The position numbers and the translations under genes were made by a program. The notes under the pieces were generated by a model, which searched no databases, was not told the origin of the DNA, and saw nothing but the letters and a program-made list of their open reading frames with translations. A DNA stretch of 64,000 bases from Hemileia vastatrix (taxonomy: Eukaryota; Basidiomycota; Pucciniomycetes; Pucciniales; Zaghouaniaceae), in the NCBI GenBank assembly GCA_030280995.1, contig JASXTE010000002.1, positions 18,413,183 through 18,477,182 on the forward strand. Direction: 5' to 3'. Each line of letters begins with the position of its first letter. The stretch's first letter is position 1. Positions 18,440 through 28,661 of the stretch are shown piece after piece.

Positions 18440-19717
18440 TGTTGGCCACATCATCCCTTTCTTTCCCATACCATTTTGTACTCTCCAAATGTCCTCTTTG
18501 TGTACTTCATTCACTCAGGTTGATATTTTGGTTTGTTGCATATTCATTTTTTTTTTGGAATTTACAGTGAAAATCTTTTTTTTTTTGGATGGCTCATTGG
18601 TTTTCTTTCACCAGCTCAACATGAAATCGCATATTTTGTCAGTGATTTTTTTTTTCATTCATCCCTCATATCCTTTTCCTATTCTCCTCCAACATCCCTC
18701 AAACAATTTGGTATCATTCATTTTGTCATCTCATCTCTCCAGGTAAGTCACTTGATTCTTTTTTTTTTAATTTTTTGATTACTAATTATAATTTTTTTTG
18801 TTTTTTTCTGTTTATTTTATTTTTTTTATCTAATCTTTTTTGTAAGTGGTTATTTTGGATTTCAATGGTATAATTAACCTTTTTTTTCTCTCCCTCTTTA
18901 CTTTCTTTTTTAGCTCCATCACCCTACTCTTCATCCCTCCTTGGCATGGTCATTATCCCCCCTTTCCCTTATTTCACTTTTTTTTGGCTCCATTTTATTG
19001 AAACACATATATTGCACATTCTTTATGCATTTCACTTACTCCATATTCAATTTCCCCACAATTCCAACATCAATCTTTCTCACCCTATTTTTCCTACTTT
19101 TCAATCAAGGTAAGTTTCATCTCCTTTTTTTCATGTCTATATGATATCTCATTCCTTTTATGAAAACTTCATACTTAAATATATGTATGACTCTTATCTG
19201 GATAACAGTGAACTTATAAAACTCCTTTTTATCTCATCTTCATTACCACTTTTCAAGTTTTTGTAAAATTTTGAAAATCAGACTCGGAATTAGGGTTAGG
19301 TTTATTCAAATCTATTGTTCTTTTTACCGAAGATTCTTCTGAAAGCTACCTTTCATTTCCTACAAACAGATTTGAATTTGATCCAGTGGTTGCTGAGATA
19401 TTGACCGTTAAAGTTGAGCCTTTTTTTTCCCAATTTAAATTTTTATTTCATTTTTTTATGTAACAAATTAGGGTTAGGTTTATTTAAATCGCATTTCCTT
19501 TAACTGAAGATTCTACTAAAGCATATCTTTCATTTCCCTCAAACAGGTTTGAATTAGGTTCAGTGGTTGCTGAGATTTTGACCTTTGAAGTTGAGCCTTT
19601 TTTCCAAATTTCACTTGTCTTATTTCACATTTTTATATTGCATATTTAGAGGATAAGGATTCTGAAACTCTTATATGATTATTATCTAGGCATTTCAATT
19701 ATATAGGCATATATTCG
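18440..19717 (+). other. 5' region of PIF1 with splice-like sites and repeated modules
   Basis: T-rich DNA between the left end and the Tet-like ORF. It has several strong donor-like sites (CCAGGTAAGTC at about 18740, AAGGTAAGTTTC at about 19107) and pyrimidine-tract acceptors, suggesting untranslated or short 5' exons of the Tet-like gene. A module of about 180-190 bp (GGGTTAGGTTTATT ... GTTGAGCC) occurs twice at about 19290-19605. The module recurs twice in PIF2 and three times at about 43020-43650. The Phe/Ser-rich ORFs here are translations of T-tracts and I do not call them. Confidence 0.55.
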
Positions 19718-20335
19718 TTGCTCACGAATATCACTAAAGCTCAAAAAGATGAAGATTTTTGCTTATGGGACACTCTACCTTCCTTTAACTCTTTTCTTGC
19801 TCTTCGACTCAAAAAGCAATGTAATAAAGCATTTGAAAAAAATTATGAACTTGCAACCAAAGTTGGAATACCGAATTGGTGTGACTCCGAATGGGAAGAT
19901 ATCAGCCATGAATATCTTTTATTTTCTAATGTTATTATTACTCATTCTGGATTTCACAATAAAATTCACACTGATACCAAGGACACCAATTTTCTTACTT
20001 TTGGTATATTCTCATATATCAATCCGATAACTGGCCAACCAATACCATCTCCAGCTAAAATCAAAGGACATGGTTTATATTTTCCAGACCACCGGTGCAT
20101 CATTGATTTTGGTTTGGGAAATGGTATCATCAAAACTATTTGGAATTCTTCTAAGGATAATCATCAAATGACCAAAGCTCCTCCTGGTTTGGAATCCTGT
20201 CAAGATTTAACACATTTTGGTTGCTCATTTCAAATCAGTCATAAGTTGATTCAAAGAATCAATAAGGTAATGAAAGAAGGTAAAGTTAATCGATTTAAAA
20301 AAACTTTATCTAGATCCAAAAAGTATGGGGATTAG
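19718..20335 (+). CDS. Tet/JBP-like 2OG-Fe(II) dioxygenase, transposon cargo
   Basis: About 205 codons open to the TAG at 20333. The first in-frame ATG is internal, and the true start probably lies in an upstream exon (a TCTAG acceptor occurs at about 19689). The core shows the double-stranded beta-helix pattern of Tet-like oxygenases: an iron-binding H-x-D in NKIHTDTKDTNFLTFG, a TGQPIPSP turn, GLYFPDHRCIIDFG, and a distal histidine in KDNHQMTKAP, followed by a helical tail. Known members oxidise 5-methylcytosine or thymine in DNA using 2-oxoglutarate and Fe(II). In basidiomycetes such genes are expanded and are reported with KDZ transposons (Iyer et al.). Here it travels with a Harbinger-type transposase. 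The ORF is intact; the PIF2 copy has two nonsense codons. Activity is inferred. Confidence 0.75.
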   Translation: MLTNITKAQKDEDFCLWDTLPSFNSFLALRLKKQCNKAFEKNYELATKVGIPNWCDSEWEDISHEYLLFSNVIITHSGFHNKIHTDTKDTNFLTFGIFSYINPITGQPIPSPAKIKGHGLYFPDHRCIIDFGLGNGIIKTIWNSSKDNHQMTKAPPGLESCQDLTHFGCSFQISHKLIQRINKVMKEGKVNRFKKTLSRSKKYGD

Positions 20336-20339
20336 AGTT

Positions 20340-20744
20340 ATTGTCAAAAATTTTATATTTTTTCATAAATTTTTAATAAATATTTTTTATGTATCAATTT
20401 CCTCAACTAAAGTAATGGGCCCACGACCTTGTGTTGTATAAAAGGTAATCATGATAACATTTATTTGTTTCATGGGGTTCCTCTAGCCTATACCTGTGGA
20501 AAGTCCCAAACTTTTGTTTCTAGATTTGATCTGCATTTTGGCTTGAGGGATTGTCATTACTTTAAACTAGGGAAATTGGTATATATTAGATATTTATTTA
20601 ATAATTTATGTAATTTTGTTAAATTTAGATGACTTCCACCACTTACTTCAATAAAATGCAGGGGGGGGGGGTATTGCCAAATTTTCAAATCTGACATGTG
20701 AAATTGATGACTTAGAAATTTTTTGGTGATATCCACCCCTTGCT
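20340..20744. other. 3' intergenic region between convergent PIF1 genes
   Basis: AT-rich, with CTTCAATAAAATGCAGGGG at about 20649 (followed by a run of ten G) and again at about 20742, each followed by TATTGCCAA. This is a duplication of about 100 bp. AATAAA within it may serve as a poly(A) signal. A conserved stretch (TTGTATAAAAGGTAATCATG, about 20430-20520) also recurs in PIF2, near 47750 and, reversed, near 51230. Confidence 0.5.
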
Positions 20745-21473
20745 TCAATAAAATGCAGGGGAGAGTATTGCCAATTTTTTAAAACAGATATAGAATTTTT
20801 CTGACTTGTAAATATTTTGGTGAAAATTTTTGACGAGAATGTGAAAGTAATTTTTTCCACCTTGAGCAGGTTTCTGGCTCAAAGGAATAGTAGTACCATC
20901 AACAAAACCAATACATCCTGGGAAGCCCTCTGCTTGCATAACCTGAGATGATTCAAGTTGCTCTTCTTTTGTTGGCCAGGTGAGAAGTTGAGATTCTAAG
21001 GAGTTGATGGCAGTGATACATTGTTTGGTATAAGTGTTAACTGAACCATACCCTAAATCAAAGACATTTTCTAAACGTTTCAAAGCGGCTCCATTACCAT
21101 TTGAACCCAAACGACATAGTGTGGTGGCCAATTGAATTGAAGGATGTCGTTGTTCTTTTTGAGAATTATTGTGAAATATGGGATGATCCTGAATAAGCTC
21201 AATCAATTAAAGGAAAAATTCCTGAGAAGTCCTGAACAGCTGTCTAAAACTGGGTGTAGATAGGTTAAGAAGTGTTTGGATGGTGTACTTGGGGTTATGA
21301 AGTACTTGAGGCCTTCAGGGAAGAAGGTAACGTTTTGTGGCCATTTTTGATAAAAAGACAAAATCTTCTTCTAGATCAGAATCAGAATCAGAATCAGAGT
21401 CCAAGAGCAGTTCAAGAGCCATGAAAGTCATTGCTTTATGTAATTTATCACGATTTGAAAGTGAGGAAGGCAT
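20745..21473 (-). pseudogene. PIF1 Harbinger (DDE_Tnp_4) transposase, N-terminal half only
   Basis: ATG at 21473, followed by an Asp/Ser-rich segment. TGA at 21315-21317 and TAA at 21207-21209 interrupt the frame. The remaining part shows the Harbinger helix-turn-helix region (LCRLGSNGNGAALKRL) and the first catalytic block GFPGCIGFVDGTTIPL with its Asp. After KNYF the sequence departs from the longer relative at 55,400. The rest of the catalytic core (PGSYHD and the Glu region) is deleted. It would have cut and joined the element ends; this copy cannot. Confidence 0.88.
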
Positions 21474-21745
21474 AACTCTTATATGATATGATATGAAGAT
21501 GTAAGTGATGTACGATGTTTTGAGTTATGAAGTGTTATTCTGCGGAGTGCTGCGTATGAATGGGATGATGCTGAAAAATCAGTGAAATGGGACTTAAAAG
21601 TGAAATCAGCACTTTTGGTTGAGAAAGTGTGGATTTGAGTGAAATAAGTGACTTATTTCATTTTGAAATCCACCAGTATTGGGGCTAGTGTGTTTTGGAA
21701 ATCGGCACTTATTTAAGTGCGGATTTGCCAGAACTGACACCCCCT

Positions 21746-22062
21746 AATATAATGGTGGTTTTGTCAGAGCTATTTGTGAATTTTTTGTGATGAAAAATGA
21801 CAATTTCAGCAATTGGTTTATCATGGGAAATGATATTTTAACCATGTTTGGAATTAAATTGGATCCTGAAAACAATTGTTTTACTTTGGTAATGAATGGG
21901 AAAAGAAACTTTAAAACTTCTTCTTCGAAAAAGAATTCTACATCCTTATTAAAATCTTCTCATTCTTTGATCCAATTTAAAGGTAGACAAACAGAGGAAA
22001 TGAATGTATTATTTTCTGAAATTGAAACAGCTTCATTTGGTAATCAATTAACTGATAAATAA
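21746..22062 (+). pseudogene. Element B protease, C-terminal part, and linker
   Basis: It resumes B's protease after PIF1. CEFFVMKNDNFSNWFIMGND matches FEFVVMDNNNCSDWFIIGND of element D in position. A linker follows, and TAA at 22060-22062 ends the frame. The same frame then continues (DSIVALITSFPMAFAHGS), so the stop is probably a nonsense mutation. Confidence 0.8.
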
Positions 22063-22960
22063 AAGGATTCAATAGTAGCCTTAATTACATCTTTCCCAAT
22101 GGCTTTTGCTCATGGTTCCCATATGTTAGGATTGGTTAAAGATGAAATGAAAATTTCTTTATCTTGAAATTTGGATGAAATACCTTGTAGCCTAAAGAAA
22201 AAACCTTATCCTGCTTCTCCCACAAAGAGAAAAGATATAGAAGATAATATCTCAACTTTACTAAGTATGAATATTATTGAAAAAGTGGATGTTACACCCA
22301 AATATTGTCTCATCTCTTCAGTTTTAATTTCTTATGAGAAAGATAAAGCTAGACTTTGTGGAGATTATATAGCTTTGAATACTTATACTGTTGATGATAT
22401 TTACCCATTACCCAGAATTAGCTCTATACATGCTACCTTACAAGGTGCTAAATTCATAAGCTGTCTGGATGGTAATAAAGGTTATCATCAAATACCTGTT
22501 TAACAGTCTTCCCAAAATTATTTGCTAATTGCAACCCATATGGGAGTCTACAAATATGTTAGGATGCCTTCTGGCGCTAAAAATGCCCTTCAGTATTCCA
22601 AAAAGTGATGGATAACACATTCCATCAGGAAATAATTGAAGGTTGGTTAATGGTTTACATTGATGACATCATAGTTTTTTCTAAAACTTTTGATGAACAT
22701 TTACAACACTTGAATAAATTATTCCAGAAAATGGATGAAATTAACATGACTTTATCCTTAAAAAAGTGTAAATTTGGGTTTCAATCCTTAAAATTCCTGG
22801 GTCATGTTGTGTCTGGCTTACAGATCTGTGTAGACCAAGGAAAAGTTGCTGCTATCCAAAATGTGTCAGAACCAACTTCTGTAAAAGAAATACAAATTTT
22901 ATTGGGAATGTGTGGCTACTATAGAAAATATATATAAAATTATCAAGTCATAGCCTTACC
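22063..22960 (+). pseudogene. Element B reverse transcriptase (several stops)
   Basis: Segments with RT blocks are separated by stops. 22171-22503 has LKKKPYPASPTKRKDI, the entry motif KARLCGDY and CLDGNKGYHQIPV. 22605-22937 has the catalytic YIDDIIVFSKTFDEHL and the LKFLGHVVS and LGMCGYYRKYI thumb blocks. Stops at 22165-22167, 22501-22503 and 22935-22937, and a frame change near 22595, disable it. Element D (30136-31193) gives the minus-strand counterpart. Confidence 0.88.
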
Positions 22961-23045
22961 ACTTACCAAACTAACAAGAAAAGATGTGGCTTATATATGG
23001 AATGAGGATGCCTAAAAAGCTTTTGATACCTTAAAGAAGTGTTTA

Positions 23046-23804
23046 ATGACAGCACAAATCCTTGCCCTTCCAGATTTTAATAAGCCTTTTGTTTTTTATA
23101 CAGATGCAAGTTTTATTGGACTTGGACCTGCTCTTCATCAAAAACAAATTATGAATGAAAAAGTTTCAGAAGTAGTCATTTGTTATATTTCAAGAACCTT
23201 AAGAAAAAGTGAATTGAAATATGGTGACACCCAATCAGAGTGCTTAGCAGTTGTATGGGCTTTAGAAAAGCTTCATTACTATTTATATGATCAAAAATTT
23301 GAATTAGTTACTGATTTCAGCACTGTGAAATCCCTCTTAAACTTGAAAACACCAAATAGACATATGTTTAGATGGCAACTAGCTGTTCAAGAATACAGAG
23401 GTAGAATGACTATTATTCACAGGGCTGGAAATGTTCATTCATATTTTGATATGTTGTCCAGATTACCTCTTCCAAATGATGTATCCAATCCAGCCTATGT
23501 ACCTGAAGATGATACAGTGCATATACATGGTATAAACATTGTGGATATGGAAGAAGAACTGTTACAATTAATTCTGGATTCATATGAAAAAGATTCTAAT
23601 TTAAATAAATTGGTTACAATATTGAATGAGTCAAAGAATGCTTCTATCCAAGCATTGATAAAAACTCTTCCTTTAAAGTACCAGAGTGCTTTGAGTAAAG
23701 GAAAGTTTCCATTGAAGATGGTTATATCTACTACAGGAGAAACTTACCAATGTCATTGTTATTCCTCCATCTATGAGAGAAACCATCTTAAAACTATTTC
23801 ATGA
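23046..23804 (+). pseudogene. Element B RNase H
   Basis: 252 open codons with the RNase H core: PFVFYTDASFIGLG (first Asp), SECLAVVWALEKLHYYL (Glu), LVTDFSTVKSLL (Asp) and the FDMLSRLP end of the domain. A linker of about 80 residues follows, and the frame shifts near 23775 into the integrase frame. The domain looks complete but cannot be joined to RT without crossing stops. It would degrade RNA in the RNA-DNA hybrid during reverse transcription. Confidence 0.88.
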
Positions 23805-24801
23805 TGACATATTAGAAGGACATTTTGATCTTGAAAAAACCATTATCAGAATTAAAAACACCACTTGGTGGGCTAATATGTCTGAAGACACTAAATTGTA
23901 TGTTGAATCTTGTGATTCTTGTCATAAATCTAAGAGATTGACAGGTAAGAGGGCAGTATTGTTACAAAATATTCAAGCACCTGATTCTCCTTGGCAAATC
24001 ATTAACAAGGATTTTGTCACTGGTCTTCCTGTAGCAGGTAAAGACAATTATAACTCTTGTTGGGTAATAGTGGATAGATTCACCAAAATGTGCAAATTTA
24101 TTCCCACCCACAAAGATGTATCCACCAAAGAATTATCTTTCTTATGGTGGTCTTACATGTATAAAATTTTTGAATTTCCAAAAGCCATTATCTCTGATAG
24201 AGATCCAAAATTTACATCTGAGTTTTGGACCTCTTTGATGGATATTTGTGGCTGTGAGTTGAAATTGTCTACAGATCAACATCCTCAGACTGATGGTCTA
24301 GCTGAAAGAATGATTTAAACTCTGGAAGATATGATTAGAAGGTATTTTGACTTTGGATTAGAATATAAAGACAATGACAGATTTACTCATGACTGGGTCA
24401 CTCTATTTCCTGGTCTTTAATTTGCATATAATAGCACTGTTCATTCTGCCACTGAGAAAAAGCCTTTTGAGCTTTGGATAGGTTATGTCCCAAATACTCC
24501 TGCTCAGCTTCTCAAAAATAAATTACCTAAGTTGGAACTACACCCTGGTGTAAAATCTTTTATGCAAATGCAACAGCTATGCAGAAAACATGCTCAAAGC
24601 TGTATTGATAAAGCATTTGAATATGAAAAGAAAAGATGGGATAAATCCCATAAAGAATGCACATTTAAAAAGGGTGATGAAGTGTTGATATCTACTGTCC
24701 ATTTCAATTTACAAGGCAATAATAAATTAAAAGATCCTTTTGTGGGACCATTTTTTGTTAAAAGAATGTTTGGAGATAATGCAGTAGAAGTTTTATTGTA
24801 A
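23773..24801 (+). pseudogene. Element B integrase
   Basis: The zinc-binding region has histidines in the start segment and a CDSCHKSK pair of cysteines. The DDE core has Asp in INKDFVTG, Asp in IISDRDPKF (codon at 24196) and Glu in GLAERMI (codon at 24304), the normal D,D35E spacing. A TAA at 24316-24318 follows almost at once and another stop lies at 24418-24420. 24532-24801 resumes with the integrase tail, including FKKGDEVLISTVHFNL and LKDPFVGPFFVKR. Confidence 0.88.
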
Positions 24802-25094
24802 ACTCCTTATGATAGGAAACACCCTGTTTTCACCATTTCCTTGCTAAAACTGTATACTTCCAACAGTGACTTATTTCCCAAAAGAAGGGGAAGACCTAAG
24901 AAAAACCCTTAGGAAGTCATGGAAAATGCAGATATTGATAAAATTCTAAATGATAGAGTTATCACTTCTGAAGGAGGTATTGATTATTTATTGAGATATA
25001 AAAACAAGTCATGTGAACATGACACATGGATACCTGGAAAAGAAATTTCAAATCTTCCTAATCTGTTAAAAAAGTATATAAAGAAAAAATCTTA
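24802..25094 (+). pseudogene. Element B integrase C-terminus with chromodomain
   Basis: After a stop at 24799, coding continues with an RRGRPKK basic patch, then DKILNDRVITSEGGIDYLLR and CEHDTWIPGKEI, the pattern of a chromodomain (YLxxYK...TWxP). This marks B as a chromovirus, whose integrase can be steered to modified chromatin. A TAG at 24910-24912 lies between the basic patch and the chromodomain. Ends at TAG 25092-25094. Confidence 0.78.
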
Positions 25095-25116
25095 GCATTT
25101 TTTTATTGTTTTTTAT

Positions 25117-25128
25117 AGAGTGAGGGAG
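25117..25128 (+). other. Polypurine tract of element B
   Basis: AGAGTGAGGGAG immediately precedes the 3' LTR start TGTCAGCC. Confidence 0.7.
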
Positions 25129-25201
25129 TGTCAGCCAGGCTATCTCAGGAGCCCAGTAATTTATATAATAAATAACTGAAATCATGTAAGCGAATAACAT
25201 T

Positions 25202-25401
25202 AGGGGGTATCAAAGTTAGAAATCTTCCATTTCAAAATGCCTCTTTTCTCCACCAAATCAACCATTATTATTTTTTAAAATATGCCATATTGTTCCCCAA
25301 AAATACCTTTTTACTGAGAATTAATGTTGAGTTTGTGGCTTTCTTTTTGTGTTTTGTAATACCTTTTAAATAATTACAAATATCCAACTTTGATACCCCC
25401 T
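25202..25401. mobile_element. 200-bp MITE with PIF-like ends in the LTR of element B
   Basis: Ends AGGGGGTATCAAAGTT and its near-inverse (AACTTTGATACCCCCT). Target duplication ATT at 25199-25201 and 25402-25404. It shares the AGGGGGT start and the A/T-only 3-bp duplication with PIF1 and PIF2, but the rest of the terminal repeat differs. It is non-coding and probably mobilised by a related transposase. Confidence 0.85.
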
Positions 25402-27125
25402 ATTATGTAGTTACCATATATTAGGGGGTGTCAGTTCTGGCAAATCCGCACTTAAATTAAGTGCGGATTTCAAACCAAATCAGCACTTACAAATCAGCAC
25501 TTAAATTTTGCAAAAAAGTCACTTATTTCAAAAAAGGGTGTCAGTTATGACCTCAAATCAGCACTTTTTTCCCGTTTTTTTCACAACCACATTTTGGCCA
25601 CAAAACATCCCTTCCTTTCTTACCCCATCCCTGTCACATGTGACACACTGACCTTCCTCGCTACCTACCCATCAATCCTCGGCACACACCCCTTCCTGAC
25701 ATTTTCAATATTTTGACCAGGCATGTTTACATTCTTTTTTACTTATTTCTTCTACTTCTTAATCTTTTTTCTATGGGTGTCAGTTCTGACCTCAAATCAG
25801 CACTTTTTCGTGATTTTTTTTTCAAAACCACATGTTGGCCACATCATCCCTTTCTTTCCCATACCATTTTGTACTCTCCAAATGTCCTCTTTGTGTACTT
25901 CATTCACTTGGGTTGGTATTTTGGTTTGTTGCATATTCATTTTTTTTTGAAATTTACGGTGAAATTTTTTTTTTGGATGGCTCATTGGTTTTCTTTCACC
26001 AGCTCAATATGAAATTGCATATTTTCTGAAATTGCATATTTTGTCAGTGATTTTTTTTTTCATTCATCCCTCATATCCTTTTCCTATTCTCCTCCAACAT
26101 CCCTCAAACAATTTGGTTTCATTCATTTTGTCATCTCATCTCTCCAGGTAAGTCACTTTATTCTTTTTTTTTTTTGATTTTTTTGATTACTAATTATAAT
26201 TTTTTTTGTTTTTTTCTGTTTATTTTATTTTTTTTATCTAAATTTTTTTTGTAAGTGGTTATTTTGGATTTCAATGGTATAATTAACCTTTTTTTCTCTC
26301 CCTCTTCACTTTCTTTTTTAGCTCCATCACCCTACTTTTCATCCCTCCTTGGCATGGTCATTATCCCCCCTTTCCCTTATTTCACTTTTTTTTGGCTCCA
26401 TTTCATTGAAACACATACATTGCACATTCTTTATGCATTTCACTTACTCCATATTCAATTTCCCCACAATTCCAACATCAATCTTTCTCACTCTATTTTT
26501 CCTTCTTTTCAATCAAGGTAAGTTTCATCTCCTTTTTTCCATGCCTATATGATATCTCATTCCTTTTATGAAAAGTTCATACTTAAATATATGTATGACT
26601 CTTATCTGGATAACAGTGAACTTATAAAACTCCTTCTGATCTCATCTTCATTACCACTTTTCAAGTTTTTGTAAAATTTTGAAAATCAGACTCGGAATTA
26701 GGGTTAGGTTTATTCAAATCTAATTTTCTCTTTACTGAAGATTCTCCTGAAGGCTACCTTTCATTTCCCACAAAAAGATTTGAATTTGATTCAGTGGTTC
26801 CTGAGATATTGACCGTTAAAGTTGAGCCTTTTTTTTCCCAATTTAAATTTTTATTTCATTTTTTTATGTAACAAATTAGGGTTAGGTTTATTTAAATCAC
26901 ATGTCCTTTAACTGAAGATTCTACTAAAGCATATCTTTCATTTCCCTCAAACAGGTTTGAATTAGGTTCAGTGGTTGCTGAGATTTTGACCTTTGAAGTT
27001 GAGCCTTTTTTCCAAATTTCACTTGTCTTATTTCACATTTTTATATTGCATATTTAGAGGATAAGGATTCTGAAACTCTTATATGATTATTATCTAGGAA
27101 TTTCAATAATATAGGCATATATTCG

Positions 27126-27741
27126 TTGCTCAAGAATATCACTAAAGCTCAAAAAGATGAAGATTTTTGCTTATGGGTCACTCTACCTTCCTTTAACTCT
27201 TTTCTTGCTCTTCGACTCAAAAAGCACTGTAATAAAGCATTTGAAAAAAATTATGAACTTGCAACCAAAGTTGGAATACCGAATTGGTGTGACTCCGAAT
27301 GGGAAGATATCAGCCACGAATATCTTTTATTTTCTAATGTTATTATTACTCATTCTGGATTTCACAATAAAATTCACACCGATACCAAGGACACCAATTT
27401 TCTTACTTTTGGTATATTCTCATATATCAAACCGATTACTGGCCAACCAATACCATCTCCAGCTAAAATCAAATGACATGGTTTATATTTTCCAGACCAC
27501 TGGTGCATCATTGATTTTGGTTTGGGAAATGGTATCATCAAAACCATTTGGAATTCTTCTAAGGATAATCATCAAACGACCAAAGCTCCTCCTGGTTTGG
27601 AATCCTGTCAAGATTTAACACATTTTGGTTGCTCATTTCAAATCAGTCATAAGTTGATTCAAAGAATCAATAAGGTAATGAAAGAAGGTAAAGTTAATTG
27701 ATTTAAAAAAACTTTATTTAGATCCAAAAAGTATGGGGATT
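27126..27741 (+). pseudogene. PIF2 Tet-like dioxygenase with two nonsense codons
   Basis: Nearly identical to the PIF1 ORF, including H-x-D in NKIHTDTKDTNF and the distal NHQ histidine. TGA at 27474-27476 (PIF1 has GGA, Gly) cuts the core before its second half, and TGA at about 27700 (CGA in PIF1) removes the tail. The upstream T-rich region with donors and the two repeated modules is also conserved. Confidence 0.85.
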
Positions 27742-28202
27742 AGAGTTGTCATCGAAAATTATATATTTTTTCATAAATTTTTAATAAATATTTTTTATGT
27801 ATCAATTTCCTCAACTAAAGTAATGGGCCAACGACCTTGTGTTGTATAAAAGGTAATCATGATAACATTTATTTGTTTCATGGGGTTCCTCTAGCCTATA
27901 CCTGTGGAAAGTCCCAAACTTTTGTTTCTAGACTTGGTCTGCATTTTGGCTTGAGGGATTGTCATTACTTTAAACTAGGAAAAGTGATATATATTAGATA
28001 TTTATTTAATAATTTACGTAATTATATTAAATTTAGATGACTTCCACCACTTACTTCAATAAAATGTAGGGGGGGTATTGCCAATTTTTCAAATCTGACA
28101 TGTGAAATTGATGACTTAGAAAAATTTTGGTGATATCAACCCCTTGCTTCAATAAAATGCAGGGGAGAGTATTGCCAATTTTTTAAAACAGATATAGAAT
28201 TT

Positions 28203-28661
28203 TTATGACTTGTAAATATTTTGGTGAAAAGAACCATACCCTAAATTAAATACATTTTCTAAACGTTTCAAAGCGGCTCCATTACCATTTGAACCCAAAT
28301 GACATAGTGTGATGGCCAATTGAATTGAAGGATGTTGTTGTTCTTTTTGAGAATTATTGTGAAATATGGGATGATCCTGAATTAGCTCAAGAAATTTAAG
28401 GAAACATTCCTGAGAAGTCCTGAACAGCTGTCTAAAACTGGGTGTACATAGTTTAAGAAGTGTTTGGATGGTGTACTTGGGGATATGAAGTACTTGAGGC
28501 TTTCTGGGAAGAAGGTAATGTTTTGTGGCCATTTTTGATAAAAAGACAAAATCTTCTTCTAGATCAGAATCAGAATCGCAATCAGAGTCCAAGAGCAGTT
28601 CAAGAGCCATGAAAGTCATTGCTTTATGTAATTTATCACAATTTGAAAGTGAGGAAGGCAT
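28203..28661 (-). pseudogene. PIF2 transposase remnant
   Basis: Start ATG at 28661. The N-terminal Asp/Ser-rich segment and the helix-turn-helix-like part (LCHLGSNGNGAALKRL) are open. The sequence then jumps after LGYGS directly to the end segment found in PIF1 (FHQNIYKS), so the whole catalytic domain is deleted. Unlike PIF1 there are no nonsense codons in the part kept. Confidence 0.85.

Larger units (their letters stand above)
18268..21745 (+). mobile_element. PIF1: PIF/Harbinger-like DNA transposon carrying a Tet-like gene
   Basis: 3478 bp, with ends AGGGGGTGTCAGTTCT and its inverse AGAACTGACACCCCCT (final T at 21745). The target duplication is AAT (18265-18267, 21746-21748). Subterminal inverted segments contain repeated GTGCGGATTT and AATCAGCACTT words. 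Inside are a plus-strand Tet-like oxygenase ORF and a convergent, truncated DDE_Tnp_4 transposase on the minus strand. Removing the element restores B's protease codons exactly (Phe-Phe-Lys-Tyr-Asn), which fixes the ends. PIF/Harbinger elements normally carry a transposase and a Myb-like protein; the Myb-like gene is deleted here. Confidence 0.92.

Noticed and set aside
18417..19144. Plus-strand ORFs rich in Phe, Leu, Ser and His in the PIF1 left region (also 25713-26552 and 42682-42885)
   Set aside because: They are translations of T-rich, intron-like DNA with splice-type sites; composition and lack of domains argue against protein.
19290..19310. Telomere-like TTAGGGTTAGG in the PIF 5' modules
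   Set aside because: Only about two units occur, each embedded in a larger repeated module; not an array.
18265..21748. TA or TAA target duplication for PIF1
   Set aside because: Removing the element with TA or TAA does not restore the protease frame, whereas AAT does exactly and agrees with element D.
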